NCBI GenBank assembly: GCA_963813485.1
Contig: CAWEZE010000004.1
Coordinates: 1 to 64,000 of the forward strand
DNA: 64,000 bases
Reading direction: 5' to 3'
Source: DASQUK01 sp963813485
GTDB taxonomy: Bacteria > Actinomycetota > Acidimicrobiia > Acidimicrobiales > VFJN01
Shown: positions 1 through 8,860 of the stretch, piece by piece
Layout: each line of letters opens with the position of its first letter
Position numbering within the stretch: position 1 is the stretch's first letter
Notes under the pieces: generated by a model
What the model was told of the DNA's origin: nothing
The model's input: the letters and a program-made list of their open reading frames with translations, nothing else
Databases searched by the model: none
Made by a program: the position numbers and the translations under genes

Positions 1-84
1 TCGGAGGGGGGACTTGAACCCCCACGCCCTTATCGGGCACCAGGCCCTCAACCTGGCGCGTCTGCCAAATTCCGCCACTCCGAC
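1..84 (-). tRNA. tRNA-Leu (anticodon GAG), 3' end clipped by the window edge
   Basis: Read on the minus strand, this folds as a class II tRNA. The acceptor arm starts GTCGGAG and pairs with CTCCGA at the window edge. A D-arm follows (TGGCGGAATTTGGCAGAC), then an anticodon stem CCAGG/CCTGG enclosing the loop TTGAGGG. A long variable arm (TGCCCGATAAGGGCG) and a T-arm GGGGGTTCAAGTCCCCC complete it. Loop positions 3-5 give anticodon GAG (leucine CUC/CUU). The last acceptor base and the discriminator lie outside the window. The long variable arm excludes most non-Leu/Ser/Tyr identities. Confidence 0.95.
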
Positions 85-168
85 GTGGCTGTCCGGGAAC
101 CCGGGCAGGAGAGAAACTCTAGCGCGACCGCCCTGGGCTCCCAATCGTGCGACGGCGGCTCCAGGGTG

Positions 169-1062
169 TCAGCGGCGACGCCGGCGGCGCAGGAAGATGG
201 TCAGGAGCCACAGGACCGTGAGCCCGATGAGGGCAGGCGCCAGCCGCTTGGCGACCGGGGCGCCGGCGGCTTCGAGGAGGTCGACGGGCTCGGGTTCCGG
301 CGAGTCGACCACCCGGATCGACGGGCCGGACGTGCCGTTGGCCCGCGCCCGGTCGGCGTCGCCGGCGGACGGTGCGGTGGCTTCGGCCGTCTTGGCCGTG
401 GGTCCGGAGGACGCCGCCTGGCCGGGCCAGGCTGCGCCTTGCGGCACGTCTTCTAGCGTCGCGGCCGCGCCCTCCGAGGCGATGTCCCGGGGGCCGCCGG
501 TCGCCGATGCAGGCGGGGCCGAGCCGGCAGAGGTCGCCGAGCCGGCTTCGCCACCACCCGCACCGCCCACAGCGCCGGCATCACCACCGCCAGCTGCGCC
601 GCCGCCCCCGCCGGCCTCCCCCGCCAGGAGCTTCGTTTCGAGGCAGTCGGCGAACTGGCCCAGGAGCTTGGTCGACACGTCGGCCAGCACACCCCGGCCG
701 AATTGGGCTACCCGGCCGGTGATGGTGAGATCCGTCGTCACCGAGATCTTGGTGCCGTCGCCATCGGAATCGAGCTGCGCCGTGATCGTGGCGTTGGCGT
801 TGCCCTGGCCCCTCGTCTCGCGACCTTCGGCCCGCAACACCGCCCGATGCGCGGCCTCGTCCTTTTCGACGAAGCGCGCCGCGCCCTTGTACTGCGCCGT
901 GATGGGGCCCACCTTGACCTTCACGACCCCGCGGTACTCGTCGCCCTCGATCTCCTGGAGCTGCGCCCCCGGCATGCACGGGGCGATGCGCTCGACGTCG
1001 GTGAGCACCTTCCAGGCTTCCTCCACCGGGACGCCCACCCGGAACTCGTTGGTCAGGTCCAC
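169..1062 (-). CDS. coxG: CoxG-like SRPBCC protein with C-terminal membrane anchor
   Basis: 297 aa, GTG start four bases after the mocA stop. Residues 1-150 match the CO dehydrogenase subunit G (CoxG) branch of the START/SRPBCC fold, with the characteristic opening NEFRVGVPVEEAWKVLTDVE and the segment CMPGAQL. A Gly/Ala/Pro/Ser-rich linker covers about residues 150-270. A single hydrophobic helix (LAPALIGLTVLWLLTIFL) and an arginine-rich tail end the protein. In Oligotropha, CoxG recruits CO dehydrogenase to the membrane; the tail anchor fits such a role, but that is inference. It is the last gene of the molybdenum-hydroxylase operon. Confidence 0.88.
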   Translation of the reverse strand: MDLTNEFRVGVPVEEAWKVLTDVERIAPCMPGAQLQEIEGDEYRGVVKVKVGPITAQYKGAARFVEKDEAAHRAVLRAEGRETRGQGNANATITAQLDSDGDGTKISVTTDLTITGRVAQFGRGVLADVSTKLLGQFADCLETKLLAGEAGGGGGAAGGGDAGAVGGAGGGEAGSATSAGSAPPASATGGPRDIASEGAAATLEDVPQGAAWPGQAASSGPTAKTAEATAPSAGDADRARANGTSGPSIRVVDSPEPEPVDLLEAAGAPVAKRLAPALIGLTVLWLLTIFLRRRRRR

Positions 1063-1066
1063 GGCA

Positions 1067-1642
1067 TCAGCTCCATTCCCTCAGATCGTCGACGGTATCG
1101 ATGTCTGCGGCACCTCCCGGACACGGTACTTCCATCACCAGGTCCGGCCGGCGGCGCATCACCACCCTCGCGCCCTGGTCCCCCGCGACCGGCAACAACG
1201 GCCAGACGAGCGAAGACAGGCGTACCGGGTTCCCCCGGGTCCCGTTGTACGTCGCTACGCCGATGGGCTTCGCCTTCGCCTGGGCCACGCGTTGCCAGGA
1301 CTCGGCCAGCACCAGCGGCTGGTCCCCGAGGCCGACCACCACGGCGTGGTGGCCGTCCCGGCGCGCTCGGGTCAGGCCGGCCCGCAGCGACGTCGCCATG
1401 CCCTCCCGCCACCGGTCGTTGGCCACGAACCGCACGGTGTCGGCCGCCAGCCGCGGGACCGGCAGGTCGGTGGCGCCCCGGACCACATAAACCCCGTCCA
1501 GCCCGGCGGCGGCCGCGTTGTCGATGGCCCACTCCACCACCGTGCGCCCCCGGTAGGGCGCCAGCAACTTGTGGCCGTCGCCGCCCGATGCCCTGAACCG
1601 TGATCCCCCGCCCGCCGCCAGCACGATCGCCGCGACGGTCAC
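1067..1642 (-). CDS. mocA: MocA-type molybdenum cofactor cytidylyltransferase
   Basis: 191 aa. The N-terminus IVLAAGGGSRFRASGGDGHK is the nucleotide-binding loop of MobA/MocA-like nucleotidyltransferases. The central GLGDQPLVL is the metal-binding Asp motif and GNPVRL follows it. The family transfers CMP (MocA) or GMP (MobA) to molybdopterin. Next to xdhC and large-subunit genes, the CMP version that makes the MCD cofactor of Mo-hydroxylases is the likelier activity. It starts three bases after the xdhC stop, so the genes are translationally close. Confidence 0.87.
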   Translation of the reverse strand: MTVAAIVLAAGGGSRFRASGGDGHKLLAPYRGRTVVEWAIDNAAAAGLDGVYVVRGATDLPVPRLAADTVRFVANDRWREGMATSLRAGLTRARRDGHHAVVVGLGDQPLVLAESWQRVAQAKAKPIGVATYNGTRGNPVRLSSLVWPLLPVAGDQGARVVMRRRPDLVMEVPCPGGAADIDTVDDLREWS

Positions 1643-1645
1643 GGC

Positions 1646-2485
1646 TCAGCCGCCGACGAGCGGCTCGGTGTCACCGCCGTGGATCGGGCCCTCGGTGTCG
1701 CGGAGGGGACGGGCGTCGTGGCGACCGGTGCGCTGGGCGATGATCTCGGAACAGATGGACACCGCCGTCTCCTCCGGCGTTCGGGCTCCGATGTCGAGGC
1801 CGATGGGGGCCCGGATCCTGAGGAGGGATGCGGCGTCGACGCCCGCCTCCTCGAGGCGCGCGATCCGTTCGGCGTGAGTCCGCCGGCTGCCCATCGCGCC
1901 GATGTAGCCCACGTCGGTGGCCAGCGCCGCCACGAGGGCGGGAACGTCGAACTTGGCGTCGTGGGTGAGCACGCAGACAGCGTCGCGCGCCGTGAGCCCG
2001 CCGCCGACGCGGCCCAGCAACCGATCGGGCCAGTCGACCACCACCTCGTCGGCTTGCGGGAACCGGACCCGCGTGGCGAACACCTCACGGGCGTCACACA
2101 CCGTGACCCGGTAGCCGAGCACCTTGGCCACCCGCACCAGTGCCGCCGTGAAGTCCACCGCGCCGAAGACCAGCATCTGCGGCGGCGGGGCGAAGCTCTC
2201 CACGAACACGGCCACGACAGTCTCCCGTGCCTCGCCGTGCTCGCCGTAGTGGCGGACGACCGTCGTGCCGGCGGCCAGCTCGCCCAGGGCGTCGCGGATG
2301 ACGACCCGATCCAGGTCGGCGTTGCCCAGCGAGCCGATGGGACTGCGCCCCGGACCGACCAGCAGCTTTCCGCCCTGCCCCGGGCCGGCGATGACCGTGG
2401 CCAGCGCCACGGCGTCCTCGGCCCGGATGGCCGCCGCCAACTCCTCGTACAGACGCCCCGAGCCGTTCGACGCCACGCCCGTCAC
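1646..2485 (-). CDS. XdhC/CoxF family Mo-hydroxylase maturation protein
   Basis: 279 aa. The N-terminal part resembles the XdhC/CoxI domain (LATVIAGPGQGGKLLVGPGR). A C-terminal Rossmann domain follows, with MLVFGAVDFTAALVRVAKVLGYRVTVCDAR, here quoted in pieces: MLVFGAVDFTAALVR, then the acidic strand end VTVCDAR. The TRRTHAERIARL-like signature GSRRTHAERIARL and IGLDIGARTPEETAVSI are typical of XdhC C-termini. XdhC proteins bind sulfurated Mo cofactor and insert it into the apoenzyme. The start overlaps the end of the small upstream CoxI-like gene by four bases, which indicates coupling. Confidence 0.86.
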   Translation of the reverse strand: MTGVASNGSGRLYEELAAAIRAEDAVALATVIAGPGQGGKLLVGPGRSPIGSLGNADLDRVVIRDALGELAAGTTVVRHYGEHGEARETVVAVFVESFAPPPQMLVFGAVDFTAALVRVAKVLGYRVTVCDAREVFATRVRFPQADEVVVDWPDRLLGRVGGGLTARDAVCVLTHDAKFDVPALVAALATDVGYIGAMGSRRTHAERIARLEEAGVDAASLLRIRAPIGLDIGARTPEETAVSICSEIIAQRTGRHDARPLRDTEGPIHGGDTEPLVGG

Positions 2486-2796
2486 CAGTCCAACGGCTCC
2501 AGGAACAGATGGATGGTGCCGCCGCAGGTCAGGCCCACCGCGAAGGCGTCGTCGTCGCTGTAGCCGAAGGTCACGACCTTGCGCTGGCCGGTGCGCAGCA
2601 CGTCCAGTGCCTCGGTCACCACGGCGCCCTCGACGCAGCCGCCCGACACCGAGCCGATCACCTCGCCCCGCTCGTTCACCGCCATGGCGGCACCCGGCGC
2701 CCGCGGGCCCGAACCGTCGAGGTCCACCACCCGGGCGATGGCGACCGGCACGCCCTCCCCGCGCCAGCGGTCGAGCTCGTCGAGCAGGTCTCTCAT
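2482..2796 (-). CDS. CoxI-like small XdhC-domain protein
   Basis: 104 aa when started at the ATG at 2796, which has AAAGGATGG just upstream; a longer in-frame reading reaches 2868 but lacks this site. The protein is essentially one XdhC/CoxI domain: GVPVAIARVVDLDGSGPRAP, then GSVSGGCVEGAVV, ending in GLTCGGTIHLF. The full-length XdhC family carries such a domain plus a Rossmann domain. Here the stand-alone domain sits directly before the two-domain gene. Split maturation proteins are common in cox clusters, so this is not obviously a broken gene. Confidence 0.82.
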   Translation of the reverse strand: MRDLLDELDRWRGEGVPVAIARVVDLDGSGPRAPGAAMAVNERGEVIGSVSGGCVEGAVVTEALDVLRTGQRKVVTFGYSDDDAFAVGLTCGGTIHLFLEPLDW

Positions 2797-2827
2797 GGAA
2801 CCATCCTTTCGGTTTCCGCCTGCGCTG

Positions 2828-3979
2828 TCATCGCGCCACCAGCTCCGCCAGCGCCTCCAGCGAGGCAACCGAGTGGCCCTCCACGAACTCGTCGATGTGC
2901 GGCAGGGCCGCTGCCATGCCCTGCGCCAGCGGTGCGAACCCGGGCGACGCCTTCAGCGGGTTCACCCACACCACGCGGTAGGCGACGCGCCGCAGCCGCG
3001 CCAGCTCGGATCCCAGCAGGGTGGGATCGCCCCGGTCCCAGCCGTCGGACAAGATCACCACCACCGCTCCCCGCGCCAGGCCCCGCACGCCCCAGCGGTC
3101 GTTGAACGTGCGCAACCCTTCGCCAAGGCGGGTGCCGCCCGCCCAGTCGGCGACTGCATCGGCGGCCCGCCGCAGCGCGGCGTCCGGATCGTGGGTGGCC
3201 AGCTCGTGGGAGATGCGGGTGACGCGGGTCCCGAGTGCGAACACCTCAACCTGGCCCCGCTTACGGGCCGCCACGGCCGCGTGGGCGAACCGGGCCAGCG
3301 CCCGGGCGTACGGCTCCATCGAGCCGCTGACATCGAGCAGCAGGACCAGCCGACGGGGCCGCTCGCCGCGTTCGCTGGCCGCCGGGCGCACCACCTCGCC
3401 ACCCGTCCGCAGCGATCGAGCCACGGTGCGGCGCAGATCGGGATGACCGCGATGCCGCGACGTCCTGCGCCGGCGGCGGCTGCGCCGCAGGGCGGCGTGC
3501 ACACGCAGGTCGGCCATCAGCCGGTGCGCCTCGGCGAGCTCGTCCGCCGTGCACTGGGACAGGTCCTTGTGCCGGAGCAGCTCGGTGGCGCTCCAGCGCA
3601 ACGCCCGCACCTCGCCCGCCGGCGACTCGTCCTCGTCGCCGTCGTCCCGCGGGTCGTCGGCCTCCGGGTCGTCGGGGGCGTCGACATGGAGCTGGACCGG
3701 GACCGACAGCCGTCTCACCAGCGCGTCGTCGGCGCCGGCGAAGAACGCCGCGAACGCCCGGTCGTAGGGACCGATGTCTTCCGGGCGGCGTACGAGGGTG
3801 GCGCGACCGGCCCAGTACAGGGCGGAGAGCCGCGTCGACCGCAGGGCCCCCAGTGCCCGCCCGTACTCGACCGCCGATCCCGGGGGCACAGCCAGACCCT
3901 CGCGGCGCACCCGGTCCACGAAGTCGACCACCATGCGCTCGGGTCGCGTGGCCCCCGAGCCCCGGTCGTCAGGCGCCAT
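2828..3979 (-). CDS. coxE: CoxE-like von Willebrand factor A domain protein
   Basis: 383 aa from the ATG at 3979, which overlaps the last 11 bases of the MoxR gene. The C-terminal half holds a VWA domain with the MIDAS sequence LLLDVSGSMEPYAR and a downstream GGTRLGEGL and VVILSDGWDRGDP. The N-terminal half is charged and typical of CoxE. CoxD (MoxR AAA+) and CoxE act together in maturing the CO dehydrogenase active site in Oligotropha. The gene order moxR-coxE with overlap supports that pairing here. The substrate of the maturation machinery is inferred from context. Confidence 0.88.
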   Translation of the reverse strand: MAPDDRGSGATRPERMVVDFVDRVRREGLAVPPGSAVEYGRALGALRSTRLSALYWAGRATLVRRPEDIGPYDRAFAAFFAGADDALVRRLSVPVQLHVDAPDDPEADDPRDDGDEDESPAGEVRALRWSATELLRHKDLSQCTADELAEAHRLMADLRVHAALRRSRRRRRTSRHRGHPDLRRTVARSLRTGGEVVRPAASERGERPRRLVLLLDVSGSMEPYARALARFAHAAVAARKRGQVEVFALGTRVTRISHELATHDPDAALRRAADAVADWAGGTRLGEGLRTFNDRWGVRGLARGAVVVILSDGWDRGDPTLLGSELARLRRVAYRVVWVNPLKASPGFAPLAQGMAAALPHIDEFVEGHSVASLEALAELVAR

Positions 3980-4946
3980 CGCGCACCGCGTGCCGCACGA
4001 GCTCGTCGATCCCGTGGTCGCGCACCCGCTGCTCGTCCTCGCGGTACTTGACCACCGACCCCAGGGTGGCCGACGCGGTCTCGGGGTCGAGCGACGTCCG
4101 GCCCAGCGTCGACAGGGCGCGTGCCCAGTCGATGGTCTCGGCGATGCCGGGCGGCTTGTAGAGGCCGAACGTCCGCACCTCGGCGACGGCCATCGCCACG
4201 TCCCGCGCCAGCGTCGCCGGTACCTCGGGCGCCCGGAGCCGCACGATCGCAACCTCGCGCTCGACCTCGGGCTGGTTGACCCAGTGGTACAGGCAACGGC
4301 GCTTGAGGGCGTCGTGGACGTCGCGCGTGCGGTTGGACGTGAGGACGGTGACCGGCGGGACGGTGGCGCACACCGTGCCCAGCTCGGGGATGGTCACGGC
4401 CCAGTCGGACAGCAGCTCCAGCAGGAACGCCTCGAACTCGTCGTCCGCACGGTCGATCTCGTCGATGAGCAGCACCGGGGGTGCGCTGCCGTCGGCGACG
4501 CCGTCGAGGGCCTGGAGCAGCGGCCGCCGCACCAGGAAGCGCTCGTCGTAGAGCTCGTCCTCGAGTGCCTCCACTCCCGTGGCGGTGGCCCGCCCGGCGG
4601 CCTCGGCCGCCCGCAGGTGGAGCAGCTGGCGGGCGTGGTCCCACTCGTACAACGCCTGCGAGGCGTCGATGCCCTCGTAGCACTGGAGGCGCACCAGCCG
4701 CCCCCCGGTCCAAGCGCTCAGGGCCTTGGCGACCTCGGTCTTGCCCACTCCCGCGTCGCCCTCGAGGAACAGCGGCCGCTGCAGGCGCAGCGCCAGCAGC
4801 ACGGCGGTGGCCAGCCCCTCGTCGGCGAGGTAGTCGTGCGCGGCCAGGCCCTCGACGACGTCGTCAACGGTTTCGGCGGCGACGGCTCCCCTGGCGACAG
4901 GGACGCCAGAGACGGGGCCGGCGGGGCCGGCGGATGCGGCGGGCAT
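3969..4946 (-). CDS. coxD: CoxD-like MoxR family AAA+ ATPase
   Basis: 325 aa from the ATG at 4946; the reading frame is open further upstream but runs into an intergenic repeat. Walker A is LEGDAGVGKTEVAKAL, Walker B is VLLIDEIDRADDEFE, sensor 1 is VTVLTSNRTRDVHDALKRRC, and the arginine-finger region follows. This is the MoxR/CoxD pattern of an AAA+ chaperone paired with a VWA partner, and the VWA gene overlaps its 3' end. In cox clusters the ATPase helps assemble the Cu/Mo or Mo centre. It is separated from coxM by a 101-bp palindromic repeat. Confidence 0.9.
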   Translation of the reverse strand: MPAASAGPAGPVSGVPVARGAVAAETVDDVVEGLAAHDYLADEGLATAVLLALRLQRPLFLEGDAGVGKTEVAKALSAWTGGRLVRLQCYEGIDASQALYEWDHARQLLHLRAAEAAGRATATGVEALEDELYDERFLVRRPLLQALDGVADGSAPPVLLIDEIDRADDEFEAFLLELLSDWAVTIPELGTVCATVPPVTVLTSNRTRDVHDALKRRCLYHWVNQPEVEREVAIVRLRAPEVPATLARDVAMAVAEVRTFGLYKPPGIAETIDWARALSTLGRTSLDPETASATLGSVVKYREDEQRVRDHGIDELVRHAVRDGA

Positions 4947-4999
4947 GCCCACCAGCCTACGGCCCAGGTCCCGTCGGGCGGTTGCCGGGCCTGGCTGGG

Positions 5000-5100
5000 C
5001 CCGAGGCAATGGGGTCTGCAGACCCAGACTCGAGGCACGAGGGTCCGGGCGCCGGACCCTCGTGCCTCGAGAGTGGCTGCGCGGTCCCTATTGCCTCGGG
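5000..5100. repeat. Four-arm palindromic intergenic repeat, copy 1
   Basis: Outer arms CCCGAGGCAAT (5000-5010) and ATTGCCTCGGG (5090-5100) are exact complements. Inside lies a perfect 20-bp inverted repeat, 5029-5048 (starting CTCGAGGCACGAG) against 5052-5071, with a GCG loop. The same architecture, with GAGGCA half-sites in direct-direct-inverted-inverted order, recurs at 18695-18793. Both copies fill the space between two co-directional genes. No coding capacity is evident. It resembles a BIME/MITE-type element; the class and mobility are unknown. Confidence 0.9.
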
Positions 5101-5111
5101 ACCACCGCTAC

Positions 5112-5945
5112 CTACGCCTGGGCGGACTCCAGGGCCCGGCGGACCAGCACCTGGGCGAGGTGCCGGCGGTACTCGGCGGAGGCGTTGAGGTCGTCGGGGG
5201 GATTGGTGCCCTCGTCGGCCCGGGCAGCCGCGTCGCTCGGCGACGCTCCGTTTCGTAGCGCCTCCTCCACGCCCGGGGCTCGCAGCGGCGTCGCGCCCAT
5301 GTGGACCAGCCCCACGCCGGGCCCGCCCGACGTGCCGTTGCCGAGCACGGCTGCGCACCCGACGATCGCCCAGTCCTGCGCCCGACGAACGAACTTCTGG
5401 AATCCCCACGGGGCGCCACCCACCGCCGGGACCCGGATCTCCGTCAGGACCTCGTCCGGCGCCAGCGCCGTCTCCAGGAAGTCGGTGAACATCTCGTCGG
5501 CGGGAATCTCCCGTTCCCCACCGGGCCCGCGGGCAACGAACGTGCCCCGCAACGCCAGCAGCGCCGCGGGCAGGTCGGACGCCGGGTCGCCGTGGGCGAT
5601 CGAGCCGCCGATCGTGCCGCGGTGGCGCACCTGCGGGTCGCCGATCTGGCCCGCGATGTGGGCCAGCAGCGGCACCTGCTCGCGCAGTTCGTCGGACGTG
5701 GCCAGGTCGTGGTGGCGGGTCAGCGCCCCGATCCGCACCTGGCCGTCGTCACTGCGGACGTACGACAGGTCGTCGAGCCGGCCGATGTCGATGAGCACCG
5801 CCGGGGCAGCAAGCCGCAGCTTCATGAGCGGCAGCAGCGAGTGGCCGCCGGCCAGTAGCTTGGCGTCCTCCCCGTGCTCGCCCAGCAGCCCGACGGCTTC
5901 GTCGACGCTGGACGCGCGCTGGTAGTCGAATGCTGCGGGGATCAT
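5112..5945 (-). CDS. coxM: Mo-hydroxylase FAD-binding medium subunit (CoxM-like)
   Basis: 277 aa. The ATG at 5945 overlaps the coxL stop in ATGA. The N-terminal FAD-binding motif AKLLAGGHSLLPLMKLRLA matches the CoxM/xanthine dehydrogenase FAD domain, and RHRGTIGGSIAHGDPASDLP is the second FAD motif. A C-terminal CO-dehydrogenase flavoprotein domain follows. This subunit takes electrons from the 2Fe-2S subunit and passes them to the quinone pool or another acceptor. Length is normal for the family. Confidence 0.93.
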   Translation of the reverse strand: MIPAAFDYQRASSVDEAVGLLGEHGEDAKLLAGGHSLLPLMKLRLAAPAVLIDIGRLDDLSYVRSDDGQVRIGALTRHHDLATSDELREQVPLLAHIAGQIGDPQVRHRGTIGGSIAHGDPASDLPAALLALRGTFVARGPGGEREIPADEMFTDFLETALAPDEVLTEIRVPAVGGAPWGFQKFVRRAQDWAIVGCAAVLGNGTSGGPGVGLVHMGATPLRAPGVEEALRNGASPSDAAARADEGTNPPDDLNASAEYRRHLAQVLVRRALESAQA

Positions 5946-8335
5946 GCCTGTCCCTCCCGAGCCTCCCGGATGGCCGCCCAGACCCGTTCGGGCGTGGCCG
6001 GCATGGCGATGTCGGTGATCCCCAGCGGCGCCAGGGCGTCGACGATGGCGTTGATGACGGTCGGCGTCGACACGATCGTGCCGGCCTCCCCGATGCCCTT
6101 CACACCCAGCGGGTTGGTCGGGCTCGGGGTGACCGTGTGATCGAGCCTGATGCTCGGCACCTCGGCGGCCGAGGGCACGCAGTAGTCGGTCAGCGTGGGA
6201 TTCCGGAGGAGCCCGTCGTCGTCGTACATCGCCTCCTCCCACAGCGCCTGGGCGGCGCCCTGCACGATGCCGCCATGGAGTTGGCCCTCGACGATCATGG
6301 GGTTGACCTGGACCCCGCAGTCGTCGACGGCGGCGTAGTCGAGCAGCTCGACGCCTCCGGTCTCCTCGTCGATCTCGACCACCGCCACGTGGGTGCCGAA
6401 CGGGAACACGAAGTTGGGTGGGTCGTAGGTGACCTGGCCCACGAGGTTGGGCTCCATGCCGTCCGGCAGGTCATGCGCGCTGAAGGCCTCGAAGGCGACC
6501 GCCTGGAGCGTCATCGCCTTGGTGGGCGTGCCCTTGACCCGCAGCTCGCCATCGACCAGCTCCAGGTCGTCCTCCGCGCACTCGAGCTGGTGGGCAGCGA
6601 TCTTGCGGGCCTTGTCGAGCACCTGGTCCGAAGCCATGCCCACCGCCACGCCGCCGACGGGCAGCGAACGGCTGCCGTAGGTGTCCATGCCAATCGGGCT
6701 GATGGCGGTGTCGGAGTGCAGCACCTCCACGCTGTCGGGGTCGACTCCCAGCTTGTCGGCCACGATCTGCGACCAGCAGGTCTCGTGGCCCTGGCCGTGG
6801 GGCGTGGCACCGCTCACCACCTGGACCGTGCCGGTCGGCAGCACGCGCACCGTCGCGGCCTCCCAGCCGCCGGCGGCATAGTTCAGCGACGCCAGCACCC
6901 GGCTCGGGGCGAGTCCGCACATCTCCACGTAGGTGGCGATGCCGATGCCCAGGTGCTTGGTGTCGCCGGCGTCGCGCCGACGCTGCTGCTCCGCCCGGCG
7001 CCCATCGTGGTCCACGAGCTCGAGCGCCCGATCGAGCGTCGGCTCGTAGTTCCCGGAGTCGAAGGTCAACCCCGACGACGCGTCGTAGGGGAACCGATCC
7101 GACGGGATGTAGTTGCGCCGGCGGATCGCTGCGGAATCGACGCCGACCTCCCGGGCGAGCGACTCCATCGCCCGCTCGATGGCGTAGGTCGCCTCGGGCC
7201 GCCCCGCGCCCCGGTACGCATCGGTGGGGGTCTTGGTCGTGAACACGCCCGTGCACTCGAACGAGTACGCGGGGATGTCGTACACGCCGCCGTAGAGGAA
7301 GGCTCCCAGGAGCGGGATCCCCGGCGTGACCAGCTGCATGTAGGCCCCCATGTCGGCCAGCAGCTTGACCCTGACGGCCGTGACCCTGCCGTCGGCATCG
7401 GCCGCCAGCTCGATGTCCTGGATCTGCCCCCGCCCCTGGATCGTGGCCACCGAGTTCTCGCTGCGGCCCTCGGTCCAACGGGTGGGCACGCCCAGGCGCC
7501 GGGCGACCGCCACGGCGATCAGCTCTTCGGCGTACACGTTCAGCTTGGACCCGAATCCGCCACCCACGGTCGGGGCGATCACCCGGACCTTGGACTCGGG
7601 GACGCCACACGTGGCGGTGATCATGATCTTGAGGATGTGGGGTATCTGGGTGGCCGAATAGACGGTCAGGTCGCCGCCGTAGACGCCCGGGACGGCCGCC
7701 ACCCCGCGAGTCTCCATCGCCACGGGGATCAGCCGCTGCTGCAGGTAGCGCTCCCGCACGACGTGAGCGGCCTCCGCGAACGCCCGCTCCACGGCGTCAG
7801 GATCGGGTACCAGCGTCCACGTGTAGCTGCGGTTGGTGCCGAGGCCCTCGTGGATCACGACCCGATCGCCGGCTGCGTCCTCGAGGTCGACCACGGCCTC
7901 CAGGGGGTCGTAGTCGACCTCCACGGCGTCGACGCCGTCGACGGCGGCGTAACGGCTGTCCGCCACGACTACGGCCACGATGTCGCCGACGTAGCAGGCC
8001 TTGTCGACGGCCACCGGCCAGTGGTCGGCCGCCTTCATGTCCTCGGTGACGGGCCAGGCGCACGGCATGGCCGCAGCCCAGCCGTCCCGCAGATCCGCCC
8101 CGGTGAACACATGGCGCACGCCGGGGATGGCCAGCGCCGCGCTGGCGTCGACGTTGCCGATGCGGGCATGCGCGAACGGGCTGCGGACCATGCCGAGCCA
8201 CAGCGCGCCCGGGATGGACAGGTCGTCGACGAAGCGCGCCTCGCCGGTGAGCAGGCGGGCGTCCTCCTTGCGGAGCAGCCGGGCGCCCATCCCCCGGGCG
8301 CCGGCCTTCTCCTGGGCAACGTCGGTCGCGGTCAT
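5942..8335 (-). CDS. coxL: Form II CoxL-like molybdopterin large subunit
   Basis: 797 aa, ATG at 8335 overlapping the coxS stop (ATGA). It begins with the MGARLLRKEDARLLTGEARF motif of the a/b hammerhead domain. VGGGFGSKLNVYAEE (about residue 257) is a cofactor-contact motif, and AYRGAGRPEATYAIERAM (about residue 372) is the active-site loop. Form I CO dehydrogenases carry AYxCSFR at this loop; AYRGAGR is the form II signature. Form II enzymes are poorly characterised and many may not oxidise CO, so the substrate is open. Late motif VKGIGEAGTI includes the catalytic Glu region. Confidence 0.92.
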   Translation of the reverse strand: MTATDVAQEKAGARGMGARLLRKEDARLLTGEARFVDDLSIPGALWLGMVRSPFAHARIGNVDASAALAIPGVRHVFTGADLRDGWAAAMPCAWPVTEDMKAADHWPVAVDKACYVGDIVAVVVADSRYAAVDGVDAVEVDYDPLEAVVDLEDAAGDRVVIHEGLGTNRSYTWTLVPDPDAVERAFAEAAHVVRERYLQQRLIPVAMETRGVAAVPGVYGGDLTVYSATQIPHILKIMITATCGVPESKVRVIAPTVGGGFGSKLNVYAEELIAVAVARRLGVPTRWTEGRSENSVATIQGRGQIQDIELAADADGRVTAVRVKLLADMGAYMQLVTPGIPLLGAFLYGGVYDIPAYSFECTGVFTTKTPTDAYRGAGRPEATYAIERAMESLAREVGVDSAAIRRRNYIPSDRFPYDASSGLTFDSGNYEPTLDRALELVDHDGRRAEQQRRRDAGDTKHLGIGIATYVEMCGLAPSRVLASLNYAAGGWEAATVRVLPTGTVQVVSGATPHGQGHETCWSQIVADKLGVDPDSVEVLHSDTAISPIGMDTYGSRSLPVGGVAVGMASDQVLDKARKIAAHQLECAEDDLELVDGELRVKGTPTKAMTLQAVAFEAFSAHDLPDGMEPNLVGQVTYDPPNFVFPFGTHVAVVEIDEETGGVELLDYAAVDDCGVQVNPMIVEGQLHGGIVQGAAQALWEEAMYDDDGLLRNPTLTDYCVPSAAEVPSIRLDHTVTPSPTNPLGVKGIGEAGTIVSTPTVINAIVDALAPLGITDIAMPATPERVWAAIREAREGQA

Positions 8336-8838
8336 GCCGGCACCTCCTCGGACTTCGGAAGTTCGCCGGCGGCGGCTAGCACCGACCGCACGATGTTGTG
8401 GTAGCCGGTGCAGCGGCAGAGGTTGCCCTCCAGGCCCAGTCGCACGTCGGCCTCGCTGGGATGGGGGTTCTCCTGCAGCAGCGACACCGCGGCTATCACC
8501 ATGCCGGGGGTGCAGAATCCGCATTGCAGGCCGTGCTGCTCATGGAAGGCCTGCTGCATCGGGTGCAGGGCGCCCGGATCCCCGTTGTCCCCACGGGCGG
8601 TCGCCGCCAGACCCTCGATCGTCGTGATCTCGTGGCCGTCGGCCTGCACCGCCAGGATCGTGCACGACTTCACCGATTCCCCGTCCATCAGCACCGTGCA
8701 GGCCCCGCACGACGATGTGTCACAGCCAACGTTGGTGCCGGTCAGCCCGAGGTCGTCCCGGAGGTGGTGCACCAGGAGCCGGCGAGGTTCGACGTCGGTC
8801 GAGCGCTCCTCCCCGTTGACCGAAAGGGTGATGTTCAC
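8332..8838 (-). CDS. coxS: Mo-hydroxylase [2Fe-2S] small subunit (CoxS-like)
   Basis: 168 aa from the GTG at 8838, preceded by GAGGGGGG; a GTG at 8856 is a weaker alternative because this purine run would lie inside the gene. The N-terminal plant-type ferredoxin domain has GCDTSSCGACTVLMDG plus the fourth Cys in SVKSCTIL. The C-terminal four-helix domain has QCGFCTPGM and NLCRCTGYHNI. All eight cluster ligands are visible. It relays electrons from the Mo centre to FAD. Its stop overlaps the coxL start. Confidence 0.94.
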   Translation of the reverse strand: MNITLSVNGEERSTDVEPRRLLVHHLRDDLGLTGTNVGCDTSSCGACTVLMDGESVKSCTILAVQADGHEITTIEGLAATARGDNGDPGALHPMQQAFHEQHGLQCGFCTPGMVIAAVSLLQENPHPSEADVRLGLEGNLCRCTGYHNIVRSVLAAAGELPKSEEVPA

Positions 8839-8860
8839 AGCGGTGGCCCCCCTCACGTTC

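Noticed and set aside
1646..2796. The two XdhC-domain genes as a single broken gene
   Set aside because: Each has a complete domain set and its own start with a ribosome-binding site, and they overlap in ATGA-like fashion. Separate CoxI-like and XdhC genes are common in cox clusters.
5930..8404. An 824-codon open frame on the plus strand opposite coxL
   Set aside because: It mirrors the codon pattern of the true minus-strand gene in high-GC DNA and has a His/Arg/Gly-rich composition with no domain. The same applies to long plus-strand frames at 8953-11262, 21929-24469, 24469-26616 and 28613-30391.
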